Positions 8,917 to 17,063 of a stretch of 64,000 nt of DNA are shown here, in pieces (position 1 is the first letter of the stretch; the number at the start of each line of letters is the position of its first letter). The notes below the pieces were generated by a model. It was not told the origin of the DNA, ran no database searches, and saw nothing but the letters and a program-made list of their open reading frames with translations. A program made the translations under genes and the position numbers. Source of the stretch: Olsenella uli (GTDB lineage Bacteria; Actinomycetota; Coriobacteriia; Coriobacteriales; Atopobiaceae); the NCBI RefSeq assembly GCF_016900775.1, contig NZ_JACJKN010000011.1:17387-81386 (forward strand), written 5' to 3'.

Positions 8917-9297
8917 TCACCTGCACGCGACACAGTCCATCTCAATCAGGGCGCCAAGCGGCAGCTCCGAGACGCCCACGACGGCCCGCGCGGGGGCGGG
9001 GGTCGTGAACCTGCGGGCGTAGACCTCGTTCATCGCGTCCAGGTCGTCGAGGCTCGCGAGGTAGACGGTCGTCTGCGCGACGTCGGCGAGCGTGCAGCCC
9101 ACCTCGCCGAGGATGGACTCGATGATGTCGATGACGCGCTCGGTCTGCTCGGCGATGCCGCCCGCGACGAGCGAGCGCTTGTCGTCGGGCGAGATCGGGA
9201 GCTGCCCGGAGGCGAAGACGAGCCGCCCTGCCGTGGTGCCCTGCGAGTAGGGCCCGATGGCGTCGGGCGCGTCCTGCGCGTTGATCGAGTACTTCAC
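8917..9297 (-). CDS. RidA family (YjgF/YER057c/UK114) enamine/imine deaminase
   Basis: The 126 aa product is normal for RidA. It contains IGPYSQG near the N-terminus and PARAVVGVSELPLGALIEMD, with the arginine and glutamate that bind the 2-imino acid. RidA hydrolyses reactive 2-aminoacrylate and related imines formed by PLP enzymes such as serine dehydratases. The start is GTG 9297, preceded by GAGGGGAGAGG; the longer frame is unlikely. It sits between the GcvT-like and FHA genes. Confidence 0.9.
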   Translation of the reverse strand: MKYSINAQDAPDAIGPYSQGTTAGRLVFASGQLPISPDDKRSLVAGGIAEQTERVIDIIESILGEVGCTLADVAQTTVYLASLDDLDAMNEVYARRFTTPAPARAVVGVSELPLGALIEMDCVACR

Positions 9298-9342
9298 GTT
9301 CCTCTCCCCTCTCGGGGCGCGGCCCCGGCCCATGCGGCGCGC

Positions 9343-10188
9343 CTATGACGCGAGCCCGCGCGCCCCCACGAAGTCGTCGCCGGCGCGGACGAGCCCCCAG
9401 CCCTCGAGCTCCTCGCGCCCCATCGCCGCAGGACCCCCCTCGCCCAGCCGCGCCGACCAGGGGAGCCGGCCCGCGAGCGCGCGGACGGCGTCCACGCCGA
9501 CGGGGGACACCTCGGAAAACGAGAGGAGGCTCCGCCAGATCACGCGCGCCGAGGCGGCGGGCACGAGCAGGAGGTAGGCCTCGTCCGCGGGCGCGGGCAC
9601 CCGGGCGACGATGGCCGGGATGGCGTCGAGCATGAGCGAGGCGACCTCGCCCGGGCGGGGCAGGCGCGCCCCCGTGCGGCGCAGGTAGTCCGAGACCACG
9701 CGGCCGGACGCGGCCCCCGCGCAGAGGAGCGGCACGAGCATGCCGCTCGCGTCCTCGACGGAGCTCGCGGCCAGGGGGCCCTCGTCGCCGCCGGCCCCGC
9801 GCACGTACTCGAGCCAGGCCGCGCCGACCTCGCCGCGCGGGGTCGGGTCGAGCAGCACGTGCTCGTGGTCGCCCGTCCTCAGGACGAGGGGGGCGCCCAG
9901 CACGCGCCCGTCCCCGCGCAGCAGCGCCTCGAAGGACGCCTCCCCCACCGCGAGCGGCCCGCCGGCGAGCGCCGCGCGCGCGAGCTCGGGCGCGCGGCCC
10001 CCGGAGAGCAGCAGGTAGGTCGTGCCCGTGAGGTCGGCCACGACGGCCCCGACGAGCGCCTCGCCGAGGTCCTTCTCGCCCTCGCAGGGGTAGGAGGAGA
10101 CGGCGAGCAGGCCGGTTGACTCGCTGGCGCGAAAGCGCGCGCCGAGCAGGAGGTGCTCCTCGTAGAGGATGCCCATGCGCGCGCCCAT
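9343..10188 (-). CDS. GcvT/YgfZ-like folate-binding domain protein
   Basis: The 281 aa product resembles the aminomethyltransferase fold by segment order: LYEEHLLLGARF at the N-terminus, ADLTGTTYLLLSG like the GcvT stretch preceding the folate pocket, and a later LLRGDGRVLGAPLVLRTGDHEHVLLD like the dG-x-v-dD region. Glycine-cleavage residues cannot be confirmed, and no gcvH or gcvP is near, so a repair or regulatory role like YgfZ is possible. The start overlaps the pgsA stop (TGATG). Assignment is by eye and moderate. Confidence 0.55.
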   Translation of the reverse strand: MGARMGILYEEHLLLGARFRASESTGLLAVSSYPCEGEKDLGEALVGAVVADLTGTTYLLLSGGRAPELARAALAGGPLAVGEASFEALLRGDGRVLGAPLVLRTGDHEHVLLDPTPRGEVGAAWLEYVRGAGGDEGPLAASSVEDASGMLVPLLCAGAASGRVVSDYLRRTGARLPRPGEVASLMLDAIPAIVARVPAPADEAYLLLVPAASARVIWRSLLSFSEVSPVGVDAVRALAGRLPWSARLGEGGPAAMGREELEGWGLVRAGDDFVGARGLAS

Positions 10189-10910
10189 CAGCGCTCGCCT
10201 CCCCGGCTGGCGCGGATGATCGCGAGCGCGGCGCGGGTGTAGACGACGGCCGTCGCGGCCGAGCAGACGACGCCGGCGTAGACGAAGTAGATGCCGAGCG
10301 CGGCGGGCTGCGCGTTTATGCCGGGCAGCCACGAGACGTCGACGAGGCCGAGCCCGTCGATTACGGGCATGCCGAGCAGAAGGTCGCAGAAGCCGAACAT
10401 GAGCAGGGCCGTGGCGGCCTTGCCGACATAGGCCACGTCGAGGGGCCGCTCGCGGAAGCGCCGGAGCACGAGGCCGCCCGCGCCGAGGTAGACGTCGCGC
10501 CCGATGACGAAGGCGGGGACCCAGGTGGGAAGCTCCCCCATGACGAGGAGGCCGAGCACGCCGGTGAACAGCAGCACGCGGTCCATGATGGGGTCCATGA
10601 TCTTGCCGAGCCAGCTCACCGTCTGGGTGCGCCGCGCGACCTGCCCGTCGAGGAAGTCGGTGACGGCGGCCACCGCGTAGCAGGTGAGGGCGAGCGCGCG
10701 GTTGCCGCCGCTCGTGAACAGGACGAGGAAAGCGGCCGTGAGGGCGAGCCGGCAGAAGGTGATGACGTTGGCGACCGTGAGGACCTGGGTGGAGGGGTTC
10801 TCCGACGATCCGACGGGCGCGCTGGCGCGGCCGGTCCTCTGTCGCTCCGCGGCGTCCGCGTCCGCGATGTCGCGGAGCAGCGAGGTGATGCGGTCGGTTC
10901 TCTCTGACAC
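10188..10910 (-). CDS. pgsA: CDP-alcohol phosphatidyltransferase (phosphatidylglycerophosphate synthase-like)
   Basis: The 240 aa membrane enzyme has the complete motif DG-x2-AR-x8-G-x3-D-x3-D (from DGQVARR to DPIMD) that coordinates the metal and CDP-diacylglycerol. It probably makes phosphatidylglycerophosphate, the first step to phosphatidylglycerol and cardiolipin. GTG 10910 is chosen because GAGAGG precedes it; an in-frame ATG at 10958 adds 16 residues but has no ribosome site and overlaps a TAATAT that looks like a -10 element. A soluble N-terminal stretch of about 45 residues precedes the first helix. Confidence 0.8.
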   Translation of the reverse strand: MSERTDRITSLLRDIADADAAERQRTGRASAPVGSSENPSTQVLTVANVITFCRLALTAAFLVLFTSGGNRALALTCYAVAAVTDFLDGQVARRTQTVSWLGKIMDPIMDRVLLFTGVLGLLVMGELPTWVPAFVIGRDVYLGAGGLVLRRFRERPLDVAYVGKAATALLMFGFCDLLLGMPVIDGLGLVDVSWLPGINAQPAALGIYFVYAGVVCSAATAVVYTRAALAIIRASRGGER

Positions 10911-11033
10911 TACTTGCCTCTCGAGGTCGGGTGTGCACTCCTCAATCGAGATACCCATATTAGCGCACTTTCATTCGGCCGCCCGCCATGCCCGCGCCGC
11001 GGGCGGCGCGCGCCGCGCCGGCGGGGCCCCGCG

Positions 11034-12206
11034 CTACGGGCGCTCGATGACGCGGACGCGCCTCACGCCGGAGATCCGGGCGAGCTCGGCCCCCATCTGC
11101 GGCGTGACGTCGCCCGAGACCTCGATGAGGGTGTAGGCGTTGCTGCCGCGGCTCTTGTTGGTCATGTTCTCGATGTTGAGGCCCGAGGCGGCGAGCGCCG
11201 CGGAGAGCAGGCCGATGACGCCCTGGACGTTCTCGTGGAAGACGGCCACGCGCTCGTCGCCCTCGCCCACGGGTCCCAGGTCCACCTGGCCATAGTTGAC
11301 GGAGTTCCTGATGTTGCCGTTCTCGAGGTAGTCCTTGAGCTCGTTGGCGGCCATGACGGCGCAGTTGTCCTCGGCCTCGCCGGTCGAGGCGCCCAGGTGC
11401 GGCAGCACGATGGCGTTTCTCATGTTGGCGCTCGCGGGGTTGGCAAAGTCGGTGACGTAGCGGCCCACGCGCCCGTCGTCGAGCGCCTCGGCGAGCGCCT
11501 GCTCGTCGACAAGCGAGTCGCGCGCGAAGTTGAGCAGCACGGCGCCGCGCGGCATGCGCGCGATCATGTCCGCCGAGATCATCTTGCGCGTGGCGTCGGT
11601 GGCCGGGACGTGCAGCGTCACGAAGTCGCAGCGGGAGAGCATCTCGCCGAGGTCCGTGACGTGCTCGATCCTGCGGTCGAGGCTCCAGGCCGCGTTGATG
11701 GAGAGGTACGGGTCATAGCCCATGACCTCGCAGCCGAGGTCGATGAGGGTGTTGGCCACCGCGGCGCCGATGGCCCCGAGGCCCACCACGCCCACGCTCT
11801 TGCCCGCGAGCTCGCAGCCGCCGAACTGCTTCTTGGCCTTCTCGGCCTTCTTGCCGACGTCCGGGTCGTCGCTGTTCTCGGCGACCCACGCGGCGCCCCC
11901 GATGACGTCGCGGCACGCGAGGAGCATGCCGCAGACGACGAGTTCCTTCACCGCGTTGGCGTTCGCGCCGGGCGTGTTGAAGACGACGACGCCCTGCTCG
12001 GCGCAGCGCTCCACGGGGATGTTGTTGACGCCCGCGCCCGCGCGCGCGATGGCGAGCAGATTGCCCCCGAGCTCGAGCTCGTGGAGGTTCGCGGAGCGCA
12101 CCATGAGGGCGTCGGCGCCCTCCGGCTCGCTCACGAACTCGTATCCCGCGCCGAGGTGGTCGGTCCCGACCTTGGCGATGTTGTTGAGGCAGCAGATCTT
12201 GTACAT
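11034..12206 (-). CDS. serA: D-3-phosphoglycerate dehydrogenase
   Basis: The 390 aa product has a D-2-hydroxyacid dehydrogenase core with the NAD motif GLGAIG, the HLGASTGEAE segment carrying the catalytic histidine, and a C-terminal ACT domain (about 310-390) that usually binds serine for feedback. It oxidises 3-phosphoglycerate in serine synthesis. ATG 12206 follows GGAGGGA. It lies downstream of serC, separated by 142 bases occupied by a long palindrome that may lower or tune serA expression. Confidence 0.93.
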   Translation of the reverse strand: MYKICCLNNIAKVGTDHLGAGYEFVSEPEGADALMVRSANLHELELGGNLLAIARAGAGVNNIPVERCAEQGVVVFNTPGANANAVKELVVCGMLLACRDVIGGAAWVAENSDDPDVGKKAEKAKKQFGGCELAGKSVGVVGLGAIGAAVANTLIDLGCEVMGYDPYLSINAAWSLDRRIEHVTDLGEMLSRCDFVTLHVPATDATRKMISADMIARMPRGAVLLNFARDSLVDEQALAEALDDGRVGRYVTDFANPASANMRNAIVLPHLGASTGEAEDNCAVMAANELKDYLENGNIRNSVNYGQVDLGPVGEGDERVAVFHENVQGVIGLLSAALAASGLNIENMTNKSRGSNAYTLIEVSGDVTPQMGAELARISGVRRVRVIERP

Positions 12207-12219
12207 GGTTCCCTCCGCA

Positions 12220-12342
12220 AAATGGGGACGTGTTTTTTCGCGCAGATGATCTGGGACAGGTTTGCATCTGGCTGGCAGGGGGTGCGCGCTCGCCCAGAAG
12301 GCCTGTCCCAAATCTTCTGCGCGAAAAAACACGTCCCCATTT
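12220..12342. repeat. Long inverted repeat between serC and serA
   Basis: Two 41-base arms (12220-12260 and 12302-12342) are complementary with two mismatches and enclose 41 bases. The outer arm starts AAATGGGGACGTG and the inner end reads GGGACAGG, words shared with other palindromes in the window. It lies between two genes of one pathway transcribed in the same direction. Confidence 0.9.
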
Positions 12343-12348
12343 CGCAGG

Positions 12349-13425
12349 TCAGTGAGAGAGCTCGAAGTCCTTCATGAAGGCGACGAGCGCCTCCACGCCC
12401 GCCCGCGGCATGGCGTTGTAGATCGAGGCGCGCATGCCGCCCACGGAGCGGTGGCCCTTGAGGTTGACGAGCCCCGCCTTGGCCGCCTCGGCGACGAACT
12501 CCGCGTCGAGCTCCTTGTTTCCGGTCACGAACGGCACGTTCATGAGCGAGCGGTCGCGCGGCTCGACGGTGGACGAGAAGAGCTCGGACTCGTCGAGGTA
12601 GTCGTAGAGGAGCTTGGCCTTCTCGGCGTTGCGCTCCCCCATCGCGGGGAGCCCGCCGTTCTTCTCGATCCACTTGAAGACCTTGCCGCAGACGTAGATG
12701 CCCCAGCAGTTGGGCGTGTTGTAGAGCGAGCCCGCGTCGATCTGCGTCTTGAGGCGCAGCATCGTGGGGACGCCCGGCAGGTCGTCGGGCACGAGGTCCT
12801 CGCGCACGATCACGATCTGCACGCCCGCGGGGCCCACGTTCTTCTGCACGCCGGCGTGGATGAGGCCGTAGCGGGAGACGTCGACGGGCTCGGAGAGGAA
12901 CATCGAGCTCTGGTCGGCAACGAGGACGTGTCCCTTGGTGTTGGGGAGCTCGGCGAACCTGGTGCCGTAGATGGTGTTGTTCTCGCAGATGTAGAGGTAG
13001 CTCGCGTCCTCGCGGATGGGCAGGTCGGAGCAGTCGGGGATGTAGGAGAAGTTCCTGTCCGCGGAGGAGGCCACGGCCTGGGCGTCGCCCAGGATCTGCG
13101 CCTCCTGGAAGGCCTTCTTGGCCCAGTTGCCGGTGATGACGTAGTCGGCCTTGCCGTTGGTGGCCAGGTTCATGAAGACCGTCGAGAAGAGCAGCGAGTC
13201 GCCGCCCTGGACGAAGATGACCTTGTAGTTCTCCGGGATGCCCATGAGGCCCCTGAGGTCCGCCTCGGCGTCGTCGATGATCTTCTGGAAGACGGAAGAT
13301 CGGTGACTCATCTCCATGACGCTCATGCCGCAGCCGGCGTAGTCGAGCATCTCGTCCGCGCACTGCCTGAGGACCTCCTCGGGCAGAACGGCGGGGCCAG
13401 CGGAGAAGTTGTACACGCGTGCCAT
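12349..13425 (-). CDS. serC: Phosphoserine aminotransferase
   Basis: The 358 aa PLP enzyme begins with the family hallmark YNFSAGPA, and the Schiff-base lysine lies in HAGVQKNVGPAG. It transaminates 3-phosphohydroxypyruvate with glutamate, the second step of serine synthesis, and probably also serves pyridoxal synthesis. ATG 13425 follows GGAGG at ideal distance, preferred to an ATG four codons upstream. With serA downstream it forms a serC-serA unit. A TAAGAT at 13467-13462 could be the -10. Confidence 0.93.
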   Translation of the reverse strand: MARVYNFSAGPAVLPEEVLRQCADEMLDYAGCGMSVMEMSHRSSVFQKIIDDAEADLRGLMGIPENYKVIFVQGGDSLLFSTVFMNLATNGKADYVITGNWAKKAFQEAQILGDAQAVASSADRNFSYIPDCSDLPIREDASYLYICENNTIYGTRFAELPNTKGHVLVADQSSMFLSEPVDVSRYGLIHAGVQKNVGPAGVQIVIVREDLVPDDLPGVPTMLRLKTQIDAGSLYNTPNCWGIYVCGKVFKWIEKNGGLPAMGERNAEKAKLLYDYLDESELFSSTVEPRDRSLMNVPFVTGNKELDAEFVAEAAKAGLVNLKGHRSVGGMRASIYNAMPRAGVEALVAFMKDFELSH

Positions 13426-13555
13426 GTCGTCCTCCAATGTCTGGTGCAGAAACGTCTTTCCATCTTAGGCACGCCAGTGTGTCGGGCGGGTTTCCGCCGC
13501 GCAAACGCCGTGTGGCGTGAGCGTCGGCGCGACGGCCCCTCGTGCTGCCGGCGAC

Positions 13556-13613
13556 GTTGCGAAATTCCGGGTCGTGGCAGAAATCGGCCTGCCACGACCC
13601 GGGATTTCGCAAC
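13556..13613. repeat. 25-bp inverted repeat upstream of serC
   Basis: Arms at 13556-13580 and 13589-13613 pair over 25 bases with one mismatch around an 8-base loop; both outer ends read GTTGCGAAAT from outside inward. The recurrent word GGCGAGAAGAAC follows at once (13616). The next 90 bases contain two related but imperfect stretches, GGGGGTCGCGGCAATT and GGGGGTTATGGCAAT on the minus strand, resembling decayed copies. The 13426-13795 stretch holds no gene. Confidence 0.85.
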
Positions 13614-13754
13614 GAGGCGAGAAGAACGCCCAGTTGGCGCCCGATCACGATTGCCATAACCCCCAAAAAGACAACGCTCCAGCCCGGGAATTGCCGCGAC
13701 CCCCAATCCTGCAACGCGTATGCGGGCCCCGGTGCGCCCTGGAGGCACAGAAAC

Positions 13755-13786
13755 ACAAAAGAGGCCAGAGACTGCTCCCTGGCCTC
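13755..13786 (-). terminator. Terminator of tRNA-Pro
   Basis: On the minus strand GAGGCCAG pairs with CTGGCCTC (13786-13779 with 13768-13761) and is followed by TTTTGTGTTT. Confidence 0.75.
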
Positions 13787-13795
13787 GTCAATTCC

Positions 13796-13872
<77 letters not shown>

Positions 13873-13890
13873 GTCGTTGTGCGAGGAAGA

Positions 13891-13919
13891 ACTATAGCAC
13901 CCTTCCCGGGGCGTGACAA
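13891..13919 (-). promoter_or_regulatory. Promoter of tRNA-Pro
   Basis: The minus strand has TTGTCA (13919-13914), a 17-base spacer and TATAGT (13896-13891), about 19 bases before the tRNA 5' end. Confidence 0.8.
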
Positions 13920-14029
13920 GTACGAATTTGAGCGCGTTCTTCTCGCGGCAGCCGCCCGCCGAAGGGGCGTTCCGGTGCCGCGGCGTCGCGTCGTACCATG
14001 GGTGCGTCACCCGACGAAAGGAGAACAGC

Positions 14030-14788
14030 ATGCTCAACCTCGACTTCCACGGGCGCGTCGCCCTCGTCACGGGCGCCTCCTCGGGCCTCGGCGTCGCCTT
14101 CGCGCATGCCCTCGCCGGGCAGGGCGCCGACGTCGCCATCCTGGCCCGCCGCGTGGAGCGCCTCGAGCAGGTGGCCGACGAGTGCCGCGCGCTCGGCGTC
14201 CGCTGCCTGCCGGTGGCCTGCGACGTCTCGAGCGAGGATTCCATCAAGGCCGCCGTCGCGCAGGTGAAAGAGGAGTTCGGCCGCATCGACGTGCTCGTCA
14301 ACAACGCGGGCGTCTGCGAGTACGCGCCGCTCGAGGAGCACACGACGGCACAGTGGGACAAGGTCATCGCCACCGACCTCACGAGCGTCTTTCTCATGAC
14401 GCGCGAGGTGGCCCCGCTCTTCCGCGAGCAGGGCTACGGCCGCGTGGTCAACATCGCCTCGGTGGGCGCCATCCAGGCGGGCGCCACGCAGATCGGCTAC
14501 TTCGCGGCCAAGGGCGCCGTCCTGCAGGTCACGCGCGCGCTCGCGGCCGAGCTCGCGTCCTACGGCGTGCTCGTGAACGCCATCGCGCCGGGCGTCTTCG
14601 ACACCGAGATGACGCACGACGCGCTCGAGGCCGAGGGCTCGCTCGTCCTCAAGAACCGCACCGTCCTCAAGCGCTTTGCCGACCCGGTGGAGCTCGTGCC
14701 GCAGATGCTCGTCTTCGCGAGCGAGGCCAACACCTACTGCACCGGCCAGACCATCTACGTCGACGGCGGCCTCACCTCCCAGCTGTAG
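14030..14788 (+). CDS. Short-chain dehydrogenase/reductase
   Basis: The 252 aa classical SDR has the cofactor motif TGASSGLG, the structural NNAG, a catalytic serine in NIASVG and the YxxxK pair in YFAAKG. The C-terminal TYCTGQTIYVDGG is common in gluconate 5-dehydrogenase and 3-oxoacyl-ACP reductase relatives. Substrate cannot be read from sequence; a sugar or keto-acid reductase is most likely. ATG 14030 follows AAGGAGA. It stands alone, convergent with the DUF3737 gene. Confidence 0.85.
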   Translation: MLNLDFHGRVALVTGASSGLGVAFAHALAGQGADVAILARRVERLEQVADECRALGVRCLPVACDVSSEDSIKAAVAQVKEEFGRIDVLVNNAGVCEYAPLEEHTTAQWDKVIATDLTSVFLMTREVAPLFREQGYGRVVNIASVGAIQAGATQIGYFAAKGAVLQVTRALAAELASYGVLVNAIAPGVFDTEMTHDALEAEGSLVLKNRTVLKRFADPVELVPQMLVFASEANTYCTGQTIYVDGGLTSQL

Positions 14789-14799
14789 GCCCCCGGCCG

Positions 14800-14854
14800 G
14801 GCGAGAAGGACGGGCGCGTTTCTGGCGCCCGCGGGCCGCCCGTCCTTCTCGGCC
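14800..14854. terminator. Bidirectional terminator-like hairpin between SDR and DUF3737 genes
   Basis: A 15-bp stem (14802-14816 with 14837-14851) has the recurrent word GGCGAGAAGGACG on one arm and its near complement on the other. A shorter internal hairpin GGGCGC/GCGCCC is possible. It separates convergent genes. Confidence 0.6.
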
Positions 14855-14862
14855 ATTCCGCC

Positions 14863-15711
14863 CTACTCGCCCGTGACCTCCACGATGCCCGTGGCGCCCT
14901 CGATGTCGCGGATGACCTCACCCACGGCGGGCAGCGTGATGCGGCTTCCCGCGAGCGGGTTCTTGACGCTGTCCACGGGGGTCGTGACTTCGGCCCGGAC
15001 GTGGCTGCGCTCGAAGGCGAGGTCGCAGCCCTCCATCCGGCAGTTCACGAGTCGCAGGCCCTCGCAGTAGCAGAGTGGCTGCGTACCCTCGATGACGCAG
15101 TTCTCAAAGGTCACGTTCTCGCTGTACCAGCCGAGGTACTCGCCCTTCACGCGCGAGTTGCGCACCACGACATGGCGTGCGTGCCAGAAGGCGTCCTTGG
15201 TGTCGAGGTCGCAGTCCTCGAAGACGGCGTCCTCGATGTACTGGAACGAGTACTTGCCCGAGAAGCGCACGTTCCGGAAGAAGAGATGGCTCGAGCGCAT
15301 CATGAAGTACTCGCTCTCCGCGGTGCAGTCCTCCATCTCGATTCCGCGCGTGGACCAGCCGAACTCAGGGGACACGATGTCGCAGCCGCTCATGCGGACG
15401 TTGCCGCACTCGCGCAGCGCCTTGATGCCGTGCAGGCGGCTGCCCTCGATCGTGACGTCCTCGGAGTACCAGAGCGCGGCGCGGCAGAGCTCGGTCATCT
15501 CCACATTGCGCAGCGTGAGGCCGCGGTCGTGCCAGAACGGGTAGCGCAGGTTCATGAAGGCGCCCTCCACGGTGACGTCCTCGCACTCCTTGAAGGCGCT
15601 CTCCCCGTCCGCCGGCCCGTCGAAGCGGCAGCTCCGCACGGTCACGTCGCGCGCGCCGTAGAGGGCGCGCTCCTCGTCGAAGGTCCGGTTCTCGATGGTC
15701 TTCTCGCTCAT
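14863..15711 (-). CDS. DUF3737 family right-handed beta-helix protein
   Basis: The 282 aa product is built of repeated short units such as DVTVEG, NVRMSGC and NVTFENCVIEG, the pattern of a right-handed beta-helix. This matches the DUF3737 family found in gut Firmicutes and Actinobacteria, whose function is unknown. There is no signal peptide or membrane helix, so it is predicted cytoplasmic. It starts MSEK, 12 bases after the hydrolase stop, so the two are probably co-expressed. Confidence 0.75.
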   Translation of the reverse strand: MSEKTIENRTFDEERALYGARDVTVRSCRFDGPADGESAFKECEDVTVEGAFMNLRYPFWHDRGLTLRNVEMTELCRAALWYSEDVTIEGSRLHGIKALRECGNVRMSGCDIVSPEFGWSTRGIEMEDCTAESEYFMMRSSHLFFRNVRFSGKYSFQYIEDAVFEDCDLDTKDAFWHARHVVVRNSRVKGEYLGWYSENVTFENCVIEGTQPLCYCEGLRLVNCRMEGCDLAFERSHVRAEVTTPVDSVKNPLAGSRITLPAVGEVIRDIEGATGIVEVTGE

Positions 15712-15723
15712 AAGGCCCTTCTT

Positions 15724-16716
15724 CTACTGCTGCAGGTACTTCTCGAAGAACCCCTGGATCTTGTCCCAGGGGATGGCGCCCTTGCCGCCGCCGTCGTAGA
15801 GGTCGGTGTGGGTGGCGCCCGGGACGAGCACGAGCTCCTTGTTGTCCCCCGTGAGGCGCGAGAAGGCGTCCTTGCCCATGTAGCAGGAGTGCGCCGCCGC
15901 GCCGTGGAGCACCATGACGGCGCTCTCGATCTCGTCCGCGTAGGCGAGGATCGGCTGGTTGAGGAAGCTCTGCGTGCCGATGACGTTCCAGCCCTCGTTG
16001 GAGTTGAGCGAGCGGGGGTGGTAGCCGCGCGCCGTCTTGTAGTAGTCGTGGTAGTCGCGCACGAACTGCGGCGCGCCCGCCGGCAGCGGGTCCACGACGC
16101 CGCCGGCGCGCTCGTAGGTGCCGGACGCGTAGTCGCGCGTGCGCTGGGAGGCGAGGGCGCGGCGCTGGGCCTGGCGGGCCTCGGCGCTGTCGGCCTCGTC
16201 GAAGTAGCCCTTTGCCGCGATGCGGCTCATGTCGTACATCGTGCTCGCCACGGTCGCCTTGACGCGCGGGTCGAGCGCGGCGGCGTTTATCGCGAGGCCG
16301 CCCCAGCCGCAGATGCCGACGATGCCCACGCGCTCCGCGTCAACGTCGTCGCGGCAGGAGAGGCAGTCCACCGCGGCGAGGAAGTCCTCGGTGTTGATGT
16401 CGGGGCTCGCCATGTAGCGGGGCTCGCCGCCGGACTCTCCGGTGAACGACGGATCGAAGGCGAGCGTGAGGAAGCCGCGCTCGGCGAGCGTCTGCGCGTA
16501 GAGGCCCGCGCACTGCTCTTTGACGGCGCCGAAGGGACCGCACACGGCGATGGCGGCGAGCGGGGCGCCCGCCGCCGCGTCGCGCGGGCGGTAGAGGTCG
16601 GCCGCCAGCGTGATGCCGTAGCGGTTGTGGAACGTCACCTTCTCGTGGTGGACGGACGCGGACTTCGGGAACGTCTTGTCCCATTCGGCGGTCAGGCCGA
16701 GGTTCTTCTCGCTCAT
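15724..16716 (-). CDS. Alpha/beta hydrolase with Cys in the nucleophile elbow
   Basis: The 330 aa product has an alpha/beta-hydrolase fold. The nucleophile elbow reads GICGWGG with Cys136 where serine is usual, which I recognise from a YcjY/dienelactone-hydrolase-like group in anaerobes. GATHTDLYD supplies the probable catalytic histidine. No signal peptide is seen. It is translationally coupled (ATGA) to the upstream small Cys-rich protein and followed by the DUF3737 gene. Regulation by the divergent LysR gene is likely. Substrate is unknown. Confidence 0.8.
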   Translation of the reverse strand: MSEKNLGLTAEWDKTFPKSASVHHEKVTFHNRYGITLAADLYRPRDAAAGAPLAAIAVCGPFGAVKEQCAGLYAQTLAERGFLTLAFDPSFTGESGGEPRYMASPDINTEDFLAAVDCLSCRDDVDAERVGIVGICGWGGLAINAAALDPRVKATVASTMYDMSRIAAKGYFDEADSAEARQAQRRALASQRTRDYASGTYERAGGVVDPLPAGAPQFVRDYHDYYKTARGYHPRSLNSNEGWNVIGTQSFLNQPILAYADEIESAVMVLHGAAAHSCYMGKDAFSRLTGDNKELVLVPGATHTDLYDGGGKGAIPWDKIQGFFEKYLQQ

Positions 16717-16958
16717 GGTCTCTCCCCTCGTTGTGCGGGCATCTCGGAGGAAACGCGGGCCAGCAGGTGGTCGATGGCGTCGATGCCGCGCTGGCTCGCG
16801 CGCATCTCCTCGACCAGGCGCGCCCGCTCGTCGAGCAGGACGCGCTTGGTCTCGCGCACGCGGCCCGCCTCGCAGCAGCACCGGGCGCGGTCGGCCGTCG
16901 CGACGTCGCAGGCGCAGTCGCTGAGGCAGCGCTCGATGTCCGTCGTCAGCTCTCCCAT
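16713..16958 (-). CDS. Small Cys-rich coiled-coil protein, function unknown
   Basis: The 81 aa protein begins after a strong ribosome site (GAGAGGAGG) and overlaps the hydrolase start by 4 bases, which supports it as real. Its N-terminal third has six cysteines (CLSDCAC, then CCC around residues 27-29) followed by a charged helical region of heptad character. The helix resembles the C-terminal dimerisation helix of MerR regulators, but no DNA-binding domain is present. It may bind metal or partner the hydrolase; no function is assigned. Confidence 0.65.
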   Translation of the reverse strand: MGELTTDIERCLSDCACDVATADRARCCCEAGRVRETKRVLLDERARLVEEMRASQRGIDAIDHLLARVSSEMPAQRGERP

Positions 16959-17007
16959 CGCATGCCTCCTCTCTTGGTGACCAGTTTAGCGACGCGGCGT
17001 CATCATG

Positions 17008-17050
17008 TATAATTCCTATGTTGCATGCCTGTGTATGCGCATATTGCATG
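17008..17050. promoter_or_regulatory. LysR-gene promoter and probable LysR operator
   Basis: TATAAT at 17008-17013 is a consensus -10 for the plus-strand LysR gene. Downstream, ATGC-N8-GCAT around 17035-17050 is an imperfect dyad with TTGCAT repeated nearby. LysR proteins usually bind such sites in the shared region of divergent genes; binding is inferred. Confidence 0.5.
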
Positions 17051-17063
17051 GATTAGGAGGAGC

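Noticed and set aside
13879..16980. 1033 aa plus-strand frame
   Set aside because: It covers the SDR, DUF3737 and hydrolase genes in a wrong frame or strand and has shadow-type composition.
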